Positions 23,085-29,601 of a stretch of DNA of 29,601 nt are shown one piece after another; position 1 is the stretch's first letter, and every line of letters begins with the position of its first letter. Location of the stretch: the NCBI GenBank assembly GCA_023396215.1, contig JAEWWW010000094.1, forward strand, positions 1 to 29,601. Reading direction: 5' to 3'. A program made the position numbers and the translations under genes. The notes below the pieces were generated by a model. The model was not told the DNA's origin. It saw only the letters and a list, made by a program, of their open reading frames with translations, and did no database searches. Source of the stretch: Bacillota bacterium. GTDB taxonomy: Bacteria; Bacillota; Clostridia; Oscillospirales; Ruminococcaceae.

Positions 23085-23834
23085 TCAACTACTGCGCACC
23101 GACTCCAGAAAGTCCAGCGAGGTAAAGCCTCTGTCCACCTGAGCCAGCAGGTAGGTTTGGCTGATTTTAGACAAAGCTTTAAGCCCTTCGGGGGGAAGGG
23201 CAAAGCTGAAAACACGCTCAAAATCCGAGTAAATTATGTAGCGCATGGCGGTGAGTACCCCGCGGGGCAACGGCAGCGCCCCGGTATCCTGCGAGGTGAG
23301 GCAGTCGCCGCAGGTGAGCAGCCCGCTCTGGGGCAGAAAATACATCTCCTCGGCCTCGTAACATGCGCACCCCCGGCAGGCCACCAGGTTGGGCATATAC
23401 CCTGCCATTGAAAGCAGCCGCAGCTCAAAGAGGGGCTTGATGAAGTCGGGGCTGCGCTTCTCCTTTTCCAGCAGGTGGAGGCTGTTGAGCATCAAGCGCA
23501 GGTAGTCCCCCTCCCCTTCCCCCTCGGGGATGAGCTCGGCGCAGAGCTGGGCCATATAGCTTGCCAGCGCCAGCTTTTCGATATCCTGCCGGATACCGAA
23601 AAACACGGCGCTTAAATCGGCTTTATCCACCGTGTAGCGTTCACGGTTTTTGAAGAGTATGAAGGTTGAATAGCATAGCAGCCCGGTGGCTGGGGCAAGG
23701 GCGCTTTTCATCCGTCGGGCCCCCCGGGCATAAGCGGTAATGACCCCCCTGTCCCTGGTCAGCAGAGTCAGCAGCCGGTCGTTATCATCGATATTGCGTT
23801 CCCGTATCACCATCGCGTCGGTGGTAATCTGCAT
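23085..23834 (-). CDS. recO: DNA repair protein RecO
   Basis: RecO (249 residues from the chosen start) anneals DNA and, with RecR, loads RecA. The N-terminal OB fold starts MQITTDAMVIRERNIDDNDRLL, matching the family start, and continues LLTRDRGVITAYARGARR. The C-terminal half has a four-cysteine zinc site, CRGCACYE followed by LLTCGDCL. The ATG at 23834 has GAGAGG about ten bases upstream; the frame extends 23 codons further without family similarity. Its first 50 bases overlap the end of yqzL in another frame, suggesting coupled translation. Confidence 0.96.
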   Translation of the reverse strand: MQITTDAMVIRERNIDDNDRLLTLLTRDRGVITAYARGARRMKSALAPATGLLCYSTFILFKNRERYTVDKADLSAVFFGIRQDIEKLALASYMAQLCAELIPEGEGEGDYLRLMLNSLHLLEKEKRSPDFIKPLFELRLLSMAGYMPNLVACRGCACYEAEEMYFLPQSGLLTCGDCLTSQDTGALPLPRGVLTAMRYIIYSDFERVFSFALPPEGLKALSKISQTYLLAQVDRGFTSLDFLESVRSS

Positions 23835-23970
23835 AGCCCGTGTCCTCTCCGTCCAGTCCCGGCTGAGGGGTTCTGCGCTGGTTGAGCATCTGTCGATAGG
23901 CAAGATAATCCCCCACTGAGCCTGTTTCGCAAAACCGCTGCCAAAAAAATTGCTCGTTTTGAATATTCAT
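23785..23970 (-). CDS. yqzL: YqzL-like small protein
   Basis: The 61-residue protein has FFWQRFCETGSVGDYLAYRQM near its N-terminus, matching the FxWxxFxxTGxIxxYLxYK pattern of the YqzL family. That family lies between era and recO in Bacillus, exactly the position here. Its function is unknown. The ATG at 23970 has GGAGGT eight bases upstream; a longer open frame reaching 24117 has no such site. The polar C-terminus overlaps the 5' end of recO by 50 bases in a different frame and is not conserved in appearance. Confidence 0.82.
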   Translation of the reverse strand: MNIQNEQFFWQRFCETGSVGDYLAYRQMLNQRRTPQPGLDGEDTGYADYHRRDGDTGTQYR

Positions 23971-23984
23971 CTTGCTACCTCCGT

Positions 23985-24021
23985 CAAACAATATTATAAC
24001 TGCTACGTTAAAGATTGTTTG
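23985..24021 (-). promoter_or_regulatory. Possible yqzL-recO promoter inside an 8-bp inverted repeat
   Basis: A perfect -10 hexamer TATAAT (23998-23993 on the minus strand) lies within an exact inverted repeat CAAACAAT (23985-23992) / ATTGTTTG (24014-24021). No good -35 is present. The repeat overlaps the transcription start, as an operator would. Confidence 0.4.
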
Positions 24022-24114
24022 CCAAAGGCCGGGGTTTATGAGCGGTAAAGCTTGTGTGCGCTTCCAGTATTTTTGCATTGACAAAGCCCGCAGACGGCCA
24101 GCAAACCACGCAGC

Positions 24115-24207
24115 CACAAAAACAAAAAATGTTTTTGTTTACTTTGTCAGTTGCGCTTGCAAATTTCGGTCACATACACAAAATATGCTCCCTCATTCGT
24201 TACATCT
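24115..24207 (-). repeat. Interspersed intergenic repeat, copy 2
   Basis: On the minus strand this reads GAATGAGGGAGCATATT, TATGTGACCGA and TTTGCAAGCGCA, matching the plus-strand copy at 10487-10568. As in copy 1, it ends in an A/T-rich hairpin (CAAAAACA/TGTTTTTG at 24119-24139). It fills the era-yqzL spacer. Confidence 0.75.
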
Positions 24208-24220
24208 ATACGCCCCGGTG

Positions 24221-25123
24221 CTAGTTGTTGTAGCCCAGGCTGCGCAAAATTTGTTCCTTGTTGCGCCAGTCCTCTTTCACCTTGACCCAGCACTGCAGGT
24301 TCACCTTGCTGTCAAAAAAGCGTTCCATATCCTCGCGGGCGTGGGTGGCCACCCTTTTCAGCATGGCGCCCCCCTTGCCGATAATCATGCCCTTGTGGTT
24401 TTCGCGCTCACAGTAGATAATCGCCTGAATATCCAGCAGGCCGCCGCCCTCCCGCTCGGTCATCGACTCGATGACCACCGCCGTGCCGTGGGGGATTTCA
24501 TCCCGCATGCTGCGCAGCAGCTTTTCGCGGATAATCTCGGCCGCCAGCACCCGCTCGGGCTGGTCGGTGAGGGCATCGTCGTCAAAGTAGTGAGGCCCCG
24601 GCAGGGCGTAGCCCTCCAGCAGGCCCACCAGCAGGCTTACCCCTTCGCCGGTGAGGGCGGAGAGGGGCACAATCTGATCAAAGCTGTATTTTTCGGCCAG
24701 CAGCGCCATCTTGGCCATGAGCACTGATTTATCCTTGCACTGGTCTATCTTGTTGAGCACCGCCACCGCCGGGATGCCGTGCTTTTGAAAGTTCTCTATA
24801 AGCTGCTCCTCGGCGGTGCTGAGCGGGCCGGTGGCCTCGGTCACCAGCATGACGGCGTCCACGTCGGCCACCGTTTCGCTCACCTGACGCACCATAAACC
24901 GCCCCAGACTGGTGCGGGGCTTGTGCAGGCCGGGGGTGTCGATAAACACCAGCTGGGTATCCCCCTTGGTGAGCACCCCCGTGATGCGGGTGCGGGTGGT
25001 TTGGGGCTTGTCCGAAACAATGGCCACCTTGGCCCCCACCATGGCGTTCAGCAGCGAGCTTTTGCCCACGTTGGGGCGGCCCACAATGGCGATAAAGCCG
25101 GATTTTGTCGCTGTATTCTGCAT
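24221..25123 (-). CDS. era: GTPase Era
   Basis: Era (300 residues) is a GTPase that binds the 3' end of 16S rRNA during 30S assembly. G1 GRPNVGKSS (15-23), the TTRT switch I, G3 DTPG, G4 NKID and G5 SAL are all present. The C-terminal KH domain has the IIGKGG loop and ends in the family pattern VNLQCWVKVKEDWRN. The start codon shares one base with the dgkA stop (TAATG), a translational coupling arrangement. Confidence 0.98.
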   Translation of the reverse strand: MQNTATKSGFIAIVGRPNVGKSSLLNAMVGAKVAIVSDKPQTTRTRITGVLTKGDTQLVFIDTPGLHKPRTSLGRFMVRQVSETVADVDAVMLVTEATGPLSTAEEQLIENFQKHGIPAVAVLNKIDQCKDKSVLMAKMALLAEKYSFDQIVPLSALTGEGVSLLVGLLEGYALPGPHYFDDDALTDQPERVLAAEIIREKLLRSMRDEIPHGTAVVIESMTEREGGGLLDIQAIIYCERENHKGMIIGKGGAMLKRVATHAREDMERFFDSKVNLQCWVKVKEDWRNKEQILRSLGYNN

Positions 25124-25629
25124 TATTTTCTCCCTGTTTCACGGCCTGCCTGCAGCACCGCCGCTATTTTTGCCGGCCCGGCAAAGATGAACACCAGCCC
25201 GGTCACCACCAGCAGCCCCAGCTCGGCCGCCTTAAGGGGCCGGGCAAGCAGATCCTGCCAGATGGCTGTAAAGGTGGGGATATCCCAAAAAACCGTGATC
25301 CCCACCCCCACGCTGAAGAGTGCGCAAACCAGTACCGCTCCCGCCGCCACATCCTTGGCAATGCGGGCCAGCGGGTGGTAGGTGGTGGTTTCAAGGTTGA
25401 CCAGCACCTCGACGGCGGTGTTTATCATCTCCATCGAGATGACCAACCCCACCGAAAGCATCAGCAGGCAGACCTGCGCCGCCGACAGTTGGTAATAACC
25501 CGAAAGCCAGAGCACAAAGGCTCCGGCCGTCAGGTGAATTCTCATATTGCGCTCGCCCCGCACACAGTAGAGCAGCCCCCGAAAGGCATGCGCAAAGCTG
25601 TCGCGCAGGTTGCGTATCTGCCTGTTCAT
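25123..25629 (-). CDS. dgkA: Diacylglycerol/undecaprenol kinase family protein
   Basis: The 168-residue membrane kinase has the DgkA signatures: RNMRIHLTAG (about 27-36), the catalytic EMINTAVEVLVN (about 67-78) and AKDVAAGAVL (about 91-100), with membrane helices between. In Gram-positive bacteria this family phosphorylates undecaprenol, recycling the lipid carrier for wall synthesis. It is longer than the usual 120-140 residues, with one more hydrophobic helix at the C-terminus (ELGLLVVTGLVFIFAGP). It lies between ybeY and era as in Bacillus, but cdd is absent. Confidence 0.93.
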   Translation of the reverse strand: MNRQIRNLRDSFAHAFRGLLYCVRGERNMRIHLTAGAFVLWLSGYYQLSAAQVCLLMLSVGLVISMEMINTAVEVLVNLETTTYHPLARIAKDVAAGAVLVCALFSVGVGITVFWDIPTFTAIWQDLLARPLKAAELGLLVVTGLVFIFAGPAKIAAVLQAGRETGRK

Positions 25630-25724
25630 CAGCCTGATACCGACCTTTCGCTAAAACACTCAAACGGCTTACGAGAACCTGCCGGAAGCTGCTTGCTCCG
25701 CCGGTTTTTGCGGCGGGGAGGGGG

Positions 25725-26219
25725 TTACTCCAGCACGTAGCTGGCGTCCCGCACCAGCCCGAGGCTGGTCAGCACCGCTTCTTCTTTTTCGCGCATATGC
25801 ACCGCTTCCAGCCCGCCCTCGTGGTCGTAGCCCAACAGGTGCAGCATCGAATGCACCGTCAGAAAGCCTATCTCGCGCCGCAGGTTGTGGCCGTAAAGCT
25901 CGGCCTGCTCGGTGGCTTTCTCCAGCGAAATTACAATATCGCCCAGCATACGCGCCCCGGTTTCGGGGTTCACGTCATAGACGCCGTTTTCCCCCAAGGG
26001 GAAGGAAAGCACGTCGGTGGCGGTATCCTTGCCCCGGTGCTCGGCGTTAAGCTGGCGTATCTGGTCGTTGCTCAGAAAGCTGACGCTCACCTCGGCGCTG
26101 CCTTCAAAGCCTTCTTTTTTCAGCACCGCTGTGCAGCAGCGCCGGATAAGCAGCCGTATCCCGGTGGGGACCTTTACCGCTTTTTGTCTGTCTGAAATAA
26201 TTACCTTTATCTTATCCAT
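25725..26219 (-). CDS. ybeY: Endoribonuclease YbeY (rRNA maturation factor)
   Basis: YbeY (164 residues) is a zinc-dependent enzyme needed for 16S rRNA 3'-end maturation and 70S quality control. The zinc motif HSMLHLLGYDHE gives the three histidines of HxxHxxxxxH, and the conserved DVLSFPLGE segment lies before it. Its ATG starts two bases after the phoH stop, with GAGGAGGG inside the phoH 3' end as ribosome binding site. Grouping with phoH and era is consistent with a role in ribosome biogenesis. Confidence 0.98.
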   Translation of the reverse strand: MDKIKVIISDRQKAVKVPTGIRLLIRRCCTAVLKKEGFEGSAEVSVSFLSNDQIRQLNAEHRGKDTATDVLSFPLGENGVYDVNPETGARMLGDIVISLEKATEQAELYGHNLRREIGFLTVHSMLHLLGYDHEGGLEAVHMREKEEAVLTSLGLVRDASYVLE

Positions 26220-26221
26220 GG

Positions 26222-27190
26222 CTATCTGTGCTTCTTGCCCTCCTCATAGAATCTTTCATATGCACGGATAATCTCCTGCACCAGCCGGTGGCGGACAACG
26301 TCTTTGTCGCTGAAATGGACGATGCCGATATCGTCGATGTTTCTGAGCACCCGGATGGCCTCGACCAGCCCCGAACGCTTTTGGTCGGGAAGATCTATCT
26401 GGGTGATGTCGCCGGTGATGACCGCCCGCGAGTTAAAGCCCATGCGGGTGAGGAACATCTTCATCTGCTCGGGGGTGGTGTTCTGGGCTTCGTCGAGGAT
26501 GATGAACGAATCGTCCAGCGTGCGCCCCCGCATGTAGGCCAGCGGAGCCACCTCGATGTTGCCCCGTTCGAGATAACGCTGGTAGTTTTCTGCGCCCAGC
26601 ATATCAAAAAGCGCGTCGTAAAGGGGGCGCAGGTAGGGGTCCACCTTGTTTTGGAGGTCGCCGGGCAGAAAGCCCAGCTTTTCGCCGGCCTCCACCGCGG
26701 GGCGGGTCAGGATAATGCGGTTGACCTCGTGGGCTCTGAAAGCCCGCACCGCCATCGCCACCGCCAGATAGGTTTTGCCGGTACCGGCGGGGCCTACCCC
26801 CAGCACCACCGTGTTGGCGCGGATGGCGTCGACATATTTTTTCTGGCCGATGGTTTTGGCCTTGACCGGCTTGCCCTTGGCGGTGATGCAGACCACGTCG
26901 GCGGCCAGCGCCGAGATGTTTTCTTCCCTGCCCTCATCCACCAGCGACATCATATAGCGCACGTTGTGCTCGGTCAGCACCTCGCCCTTTTCGATGTACT
27001 GCAAAAGGCCGCCCACCGTTTTAACCGCCTTGGGCACCTGCTCTTCGTCGCCGCTGACCTTAATCTCAGTGCCGCGGCAGAAGATAGACACGTTATATTT
27101 TTGCTCAATCAGCCTGATATTTTCATCGTAGTTGCCAAAGAGGGCCAGCGCATGCTCCATCCGCTCGATGTTTACAATCTGTTCTATCAT
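26222..27190 (-). CDS. phoH: PhoH family ATPase
   Basis: The 322-residue PhoH-like protein has an N-terminal KH-like segment (residues 1-70) and a RecA-like ATPase core: Walker A GVGPAGTGKT (131-140), then LTRPAVEAGEKLGFLPGDL, and Walker B FIILDEAQN. PhoH proteins are linked by gene context to YbeY and rRNA metabolism; their exact activity is unsettled. The chosen ATG at 27190 has AAGGA about 11 bases upstream. The gene follows a 614-base spacer with tandem repeats and a candidate small RNA. Confidence 0.96.
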   Translation of the reverse strand: MIEQIVNIERMEHALALFGNYDENIRLIEQKYNVSIFCRGTEIKVSGDEEQVPKAVKTVGGLLQYIEKGEVLTEHNVRYMMSLVDEGREENISALAADVVCITAKGKPVKAKTIGQKKYVDAIRANTVVLGVGPAGTGKTYLAVAMAVRAFRAHEVNRIILTRPAVEAGEKLGFLPGDLQNKVDPYLRPLYDALFDMLGAENYQRYLERGNIEVAPLAYMRGRTLDDSFIILDEAQNTTPEQMKMFLTRMGFNSRAVITGDITQIDLPDQKRSGLVEAIRVLRNIDDIGIVHFSDKDVVRHRLVQEIIRAYERFYEEGKKHR

Positions 27191-27393
27191 ATAGAGCTAT
27201 TTCCTTCTTCCTGCCCCTGACGGCGCCGCCGCAGGGCTGTAAAATCCGTCCTGTGACCCGGGTGGGGCTATAGCGCCGCGCCCCTGCTCAAAACGGTTCC
27301 CTTCGCCGTCGCCGCAGGCGGGCGTCAGGATTGGGATATGATTCGCCATCAACCCAGGCGGACATTAAGATAAGCGTATAATAACCGTTTTGC
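27191..27393. other. Non-coding stretch directly upstream of phoH
   Basis: No gene, clear promoter or terminator was recognised here. The sequence is GC-rich near phoH and becomes AT-richer towards the tandem repeats. Confidence 0.4.
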
Positions 27394-27610
27394 GGTTATA
27401 TAGAACACAGCAATCTGCTTTACCCTGAGGAACACCAAGCCCGTCTTGTGTCTCAATGCTCTCGGGTCCCGTTCGAAAGCTCCGCTTTCGGTAACGGGTG
27501 AGGTTATATATAACACAGCGATGCATCCCGCCCCGAGAAAACCCAAACCTGCTTTGTGTTTCAATGCTCTCGGGTACCCGTTCGAAAGCTCCGCTTTCGG
27601 TAACGGGTGA
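27394..27610. repeat. Tandem repeat, two units of about 108 bp, upstream of phoH
   Basis: Unit 1 is 27394-27501 and unit 2 is 27502-27610, with the start of a third (GGTTATTA) after it. The second halves are nearly identical. Each carries a CCCGTT-CGAAAGC hairpin (13 pairs with a two-base bulge). The left parts diverge. The open frame across it, with SPVTESGAFER-like translations, is repeat-derived and probably not a gene. Confidence 0.85.
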
Positions 27611-27675
27611 GGTTATTATACCATAATAACGGCAGTCTGTAGGGATAACTTTAGTCATTTGGGCAGGCAATTTAC

Positions 27676-27767
27676 AAAAAAAGCGGCTTTGCACCTGATT
27701 CTTTGTGAATGCATTGCCCGCCGCTGTGCCGCTATAGCCGCTAAGAGACGACTTGCTCCCCAAGTCT
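27676..27767 (-). ncRNA. Candidate small RNA or phoH leader attenuator
   Basis: A perfect extended -10 (TGCTATAAT, 27782-27774) would start transcription near 27767. The RNA begins with a GACTT...AAGTC hairpin, then has three AGCGGC motifs in a row. It ends in a hairpin pairing AGCGGC with GCCGCT (inner TGCATTC/GAA-TGCA pairs), followed by seven T residues (27682-27676). A promoter, structured body and terminator within about 92 bases point to a discrete RNA or a leader ending before phoH. I do not recognise a known RNA family. Confidence 0.5.
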
Positions 27768-27773
27768 GACAAT

Positions 27774-27782
27774 ATTATAGCA
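27774..27782 (-). promoter_or_regulatory. Extended -10 promoter upstream of phoH
   Basis: TGCTATAAT matches the extended -10 consensus perfectly; no good -35 is evident. It lies just after the yqfD stop, so it can drive the candidate small RNA and, by read-through, the phoH-ybeY-dgkA-era run. Confidence 0.65.
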
Positions 27783-27804
27783 CAAAAGCATAAAAAATCT
27801 ATCA

Positions 27805-28977
27805 CTATTTTGTAAATATTTCTGTGGTTTCCGCAATATCCTCCAGCACCCGGTAGCTGGCGGTGAGGGTGAGCCGGTCCTCCTTTTCATCGGCGGTGAC
27901 GGTGCTGCCCAGCACCTGCCGCCCCGCAAGCTGCACCTTCTCCAGCATGGCAAGCTGGCGCTGCGCCTCCACCATCGCCATGGCGGGGGTAAAGGTGTGG
28001 CCAACCTCCTCCAGCATGAAGTATTGGCGGGTAACCAGGCTGATAGGCAACTGAAAACCGATAATATTGGGCTGTGCCGCCGCTTTTTCCAGCTTGTAGG
28101 GCTGCTTGGGGGGGCGGCCAATCCACAGGGGCATCTCAAAGCCGAAGGCGTCCAGAGCATACCGCCGGGTCAGGCCGCAGAGGTCATAGCGGGTCTGCTC
28201 GTAGGGCACCTCCACCCTGAGCAGATGCACCACCTCGGCCATCACCTTGGCCCGGGCATGCACCAGTTGTATATCGCCGTCCTTTTCCTCCACCATACCG
28301 CTGACAATCACATCCCCCTTCATCACCGTGTCGCCCTTTTTCAGCAGCGGCTGTCCGGAGTACACCTCCATGCGGATAATCTGTCCGTCGGCGGTGGCCA
28401 CCACATTGGTGGGGGTGTCGTTGTCGATGATGGCGGGAGGCAGCACCCGCTCCTTGATTTGAACATGGGCGGCGCTGCCCCGCAGGTTGACGGCAATCCA
28501 GCCGATTTTATCCACCCGCAGCATCATCTGCCGCTCGATGTCGCGGGCGTCCAGCGCCGGGCGGTAGCTGCCGGGGCGCACCCCCAGCTCGGCCAGGTTC
28601 TCCAGCAGCAGCCGGTTATCCAGCGTGGTGTGGCCCCGCAGGTCGATGGTCCAGATAAAGTTGCCCAGCACCATCAGCAGCGCCACAAAGCAAACCGCCC
28701 CCACCGCCAGCCCCCACCGCCAGCGGTAGCGGTGCAGCACAAAGGGCAGCCCCCTTTTACGCAGGATGCGCAGCCGCACCCCCGCCTTTTTGGCGCAGGG
28801 CCGCAGGCTGCGGTAGCTGCGCGCCCGGGTGCAGGCGGTAAACCGCCCCCCCGAGCGGCTGGCCCCCCAGACCGGCAGCCCCCGGTGGGCGCAGATGTTG
28901 ATAAAACGTTCGGGAAAGTTGCCCCATACCTGAAAGCGGCCGCTGCCAAACAGGTACCTGAAAGCTGAAAGAAACAT
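27805..28977 (-). CDS. yqfD: Sporulation protein YqfD
   Basis: The 390-residue protein has a cytoplasmic N-terminal region, one membrane helix (about 88-110, WGLAVGAVCFVALLMVLGNF) and a large external part. That part contains a POTRA-like segment (IDLRGHTTLDNRLLLENLAELGV) and a beta-rich domain (ATADGQIIRMEVYSGQPLLK, then GDTVMKGDVIVSG). This layout and the yqfC-yqfD-phoH order identify the mother-cell sporulation protein YqfD, whose biochemical role is not established. Its presence indicates an endospore former. The ribosome binding site is a G-run only. It follows yqfC after 77 bases that hold a small GC hairpin. Confidence 0.94.
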   Translation of the reverse strand: MFLSAFRYLFGSGRFQVWGNFPERFINICAHRGLPVWGASRSGGRFTACTRARSYRSLRPCAKKAGVRLRILRKRGLPFVLHRYRWRWGLAVGAVCFVALLMVLGNFIWTIDLRGHTTLDNRLLLENLAELGVRPGSYRPALDARDIERQMMLRVDKIGWIAVNLRGSAAHVQIKERVLPPAIIDNDTPTNVVATADGQIIRMEVYSGQPLLKKGDTVMKGDVIVSGMVEEKDGDIQLVHARAKVMAEVVHLLRVEVPYEQTRYDLCGLTRRYALDAFGFEMPLWIGRPPKQPYKLEKAAAQPNIIGFQLPISLVTRQYFMLEEVGHTFTPAMAMVEAQRQLAMLEKVQLAGRQVLGSTVTADEKEDRLTLTASYRVLEDIAETTEIFTK

Positions 28978-29054
28978 GATGCCCCCCTGCCAACCCGATT
29001 TTCACCCGGAAAAGACGCCGGTTTGCCCCGGCGCCCCCATGGCTGAATGCCGGG

Positions 29055-29360
29055 TCAAGTCTGAAATTCCACCATCAAGATCCGGCCGGTGACCACCGCT
29101 GTGCTGTCGGTGACGCAGCGCAGCTCAAGCGCATCCCCCACAAAGCGCACCACCTTGCTGCCGCAGCTGAGGCGCACCCGCTCGGGGGTGTATTCCAGCA
29201 CCCCGCGGCAGCCCTCTATCACCGCTTCCCGGTTGGAGCTCAGCTCGATATGAACATCGGGGGCAAAGGTACTGCGCTGCTCCTCTAAAAACTCCGAAAG
29301 CCCGGCCCCCTTGCGGGTTTTGGGCAGAACATGCTCCCTCTTTTTCTTTTTATTTGCCAC
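29055..29360 (-). CDS. yqfC: Sporulation protein YqfC
   Basis: The 101-residue protein matches the YqfC family: HIELSSNREAVIEGCRGVLEY, then a strand-rich C-terminus ending TGRILMVEF. It belongs to the mother-cell (sigma-E) set in Bacillus. The likely start is a GTG at 29360 with GGGAGG eight bases upstream, giving VANKKKKREH; the frame continues upstream but with unrelated sequence. It is followed by yqfD. No convincing sigma-E promoter could be assigned upstream. Confidence 0.9.
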   Translation of the reverse strand: MANKKKKREHVLPKTRKGAGLSEFLEEQRSTFAPDVHIELSSNREAVIEGCRGVLEYTPERVRLSCGSKVVRFVGDALELRCVTDSTAVVTGRILMVEFQT

Positions 29361-29506
29361 CCTGACCACCTCCCTTATCCCTGCCCGGCTCCAAAATGTC
29401 TTTCTTCTTTTGAAGCGTTTTGCTGCTGCCGGTGGGGCCGCCACCGGGCAATTCATGACAGGGCGTATCGTCAAAGCGTATGCGAAGGGCACCTGCCCCT
29501 CCGCCC

Positions 29507-29530
29507 CAAAACACCCCGGTGTTTTGGGTT
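29507..29530. other. Perfect 11-bp hairpin upstream of yqfC
   Basis: CCCAAAACACC and GGTGTTTTGGG flank two bases. No T-run follows on the minus strand; on the plus strand TTATTTGAC follows. It lies between the window edge and yqfC and could be a leader structure or the terminator of an unseen gene. Confidence 0.5.
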
Positions 29531-29601
29531 ATTTGACTTATATTATTGTTATGCGGGCGGCAGTGGGGTTAGACATCGGCAAAGGCGGGCGCAGCCAGCG
29601 T

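Noticed and set aside
27365..27805. 146-codon minus-strand open frame upstream of phoH
   Set aside because: It runs through two tandem repeat units and a terminator, repeats its own sequence (TESGAFER-like twice), and has no ribosome binding site or family similarity.
29569..29601. Possible C-terminus of a minus-strand gene (TLAAPAFADV-stop) entering from the right edge
   Set aside because: Only ten codons are visible and they match no family, so it cannot be separated from chance.

Overview
This window looks like a chromosomal segment of a GC-rich, endospore-forming member of the Clostridia, most like the Oscillospiraceae/Ruminococcaceae. The basis is the Firmicutes core gene order (yqfC-yqfD-phoH-ybeY-dgkA-era-yqzL-recO, and SRP RNA-dnaX-ybaB-recR), the sporulation genes yqfC and yqfD, PTS enzyme I with HPr, MutS2, and strong GGAGG-type ribosome binding sites. 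Nearly every gene lies on the minus strand, so the reading order below runs from high to low coordinates.

Right end (about 23.1-29.4 kb): yqfC, yqfD, then a repeat-filled spacer with a candidate small RNA, then phoH, ybeY, dgkA, era, yqzL and recO. This is a conserved cluster for sporulation, ribosome/rRNA maturation, lipid-carrier recycling and recombination. Next come a spacer with two copies of a 107-bp repeat, mutS2, a Cof-type HAD phosphatase, and an AT-richer homocysteine S-methyltransferase gene. That last gene is broken by a one-base frameshift and bracketed by inverted copies of a GC hairpin.

Middle (7.8-17.7 kb): an HD-domain hydrolase with its own promoter; ptsI and then ptsH from a strong promoter (the reverse of the usual ptsH-ptsI order); a four-gene 2-oxoacid/acetoin dehydrogenase complex (E1 alpha, E1 beta, E2, E3); and a SorC-family regulator. 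The spacers inside the dehydrogenase cluster are unusually long and hold hairpins and mobile-looking repeats. The E2 has two peripheral-subunit-binding domains.

Left end (0-7.5 kb): SRP RNA followed by a 103-bp tandem repeat array that runs into the first 14 codons of dnaX, then dnaX-ybaB-recR, an orphan GtrA membrane protein, and smpB-ssrA (trans-translation). Beyond the 3' end of ssrA the DNA becomes clearly AT-rich. That part carries a UvrD-type helicase and, at the window edge, a short plus-strand C-terminus that may be a tyrosine recombinase. Because ssrA is a classic integration site, this AT-rich block is probably acquired DNA.

The most unusual items are the dnaX leader array, made of decayed copies of dnaX's own ribosome binding site and first codons; the MITE-like palindromic elements in the spacers; the candidate small RNA upstream of phoH; and the foreign block abutting ssrA. 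No tRNA genes, 16S/23S/5S rRNA genes or CRISPR arrays were seen, and no complete new defence system is demonstrable from this window alone.
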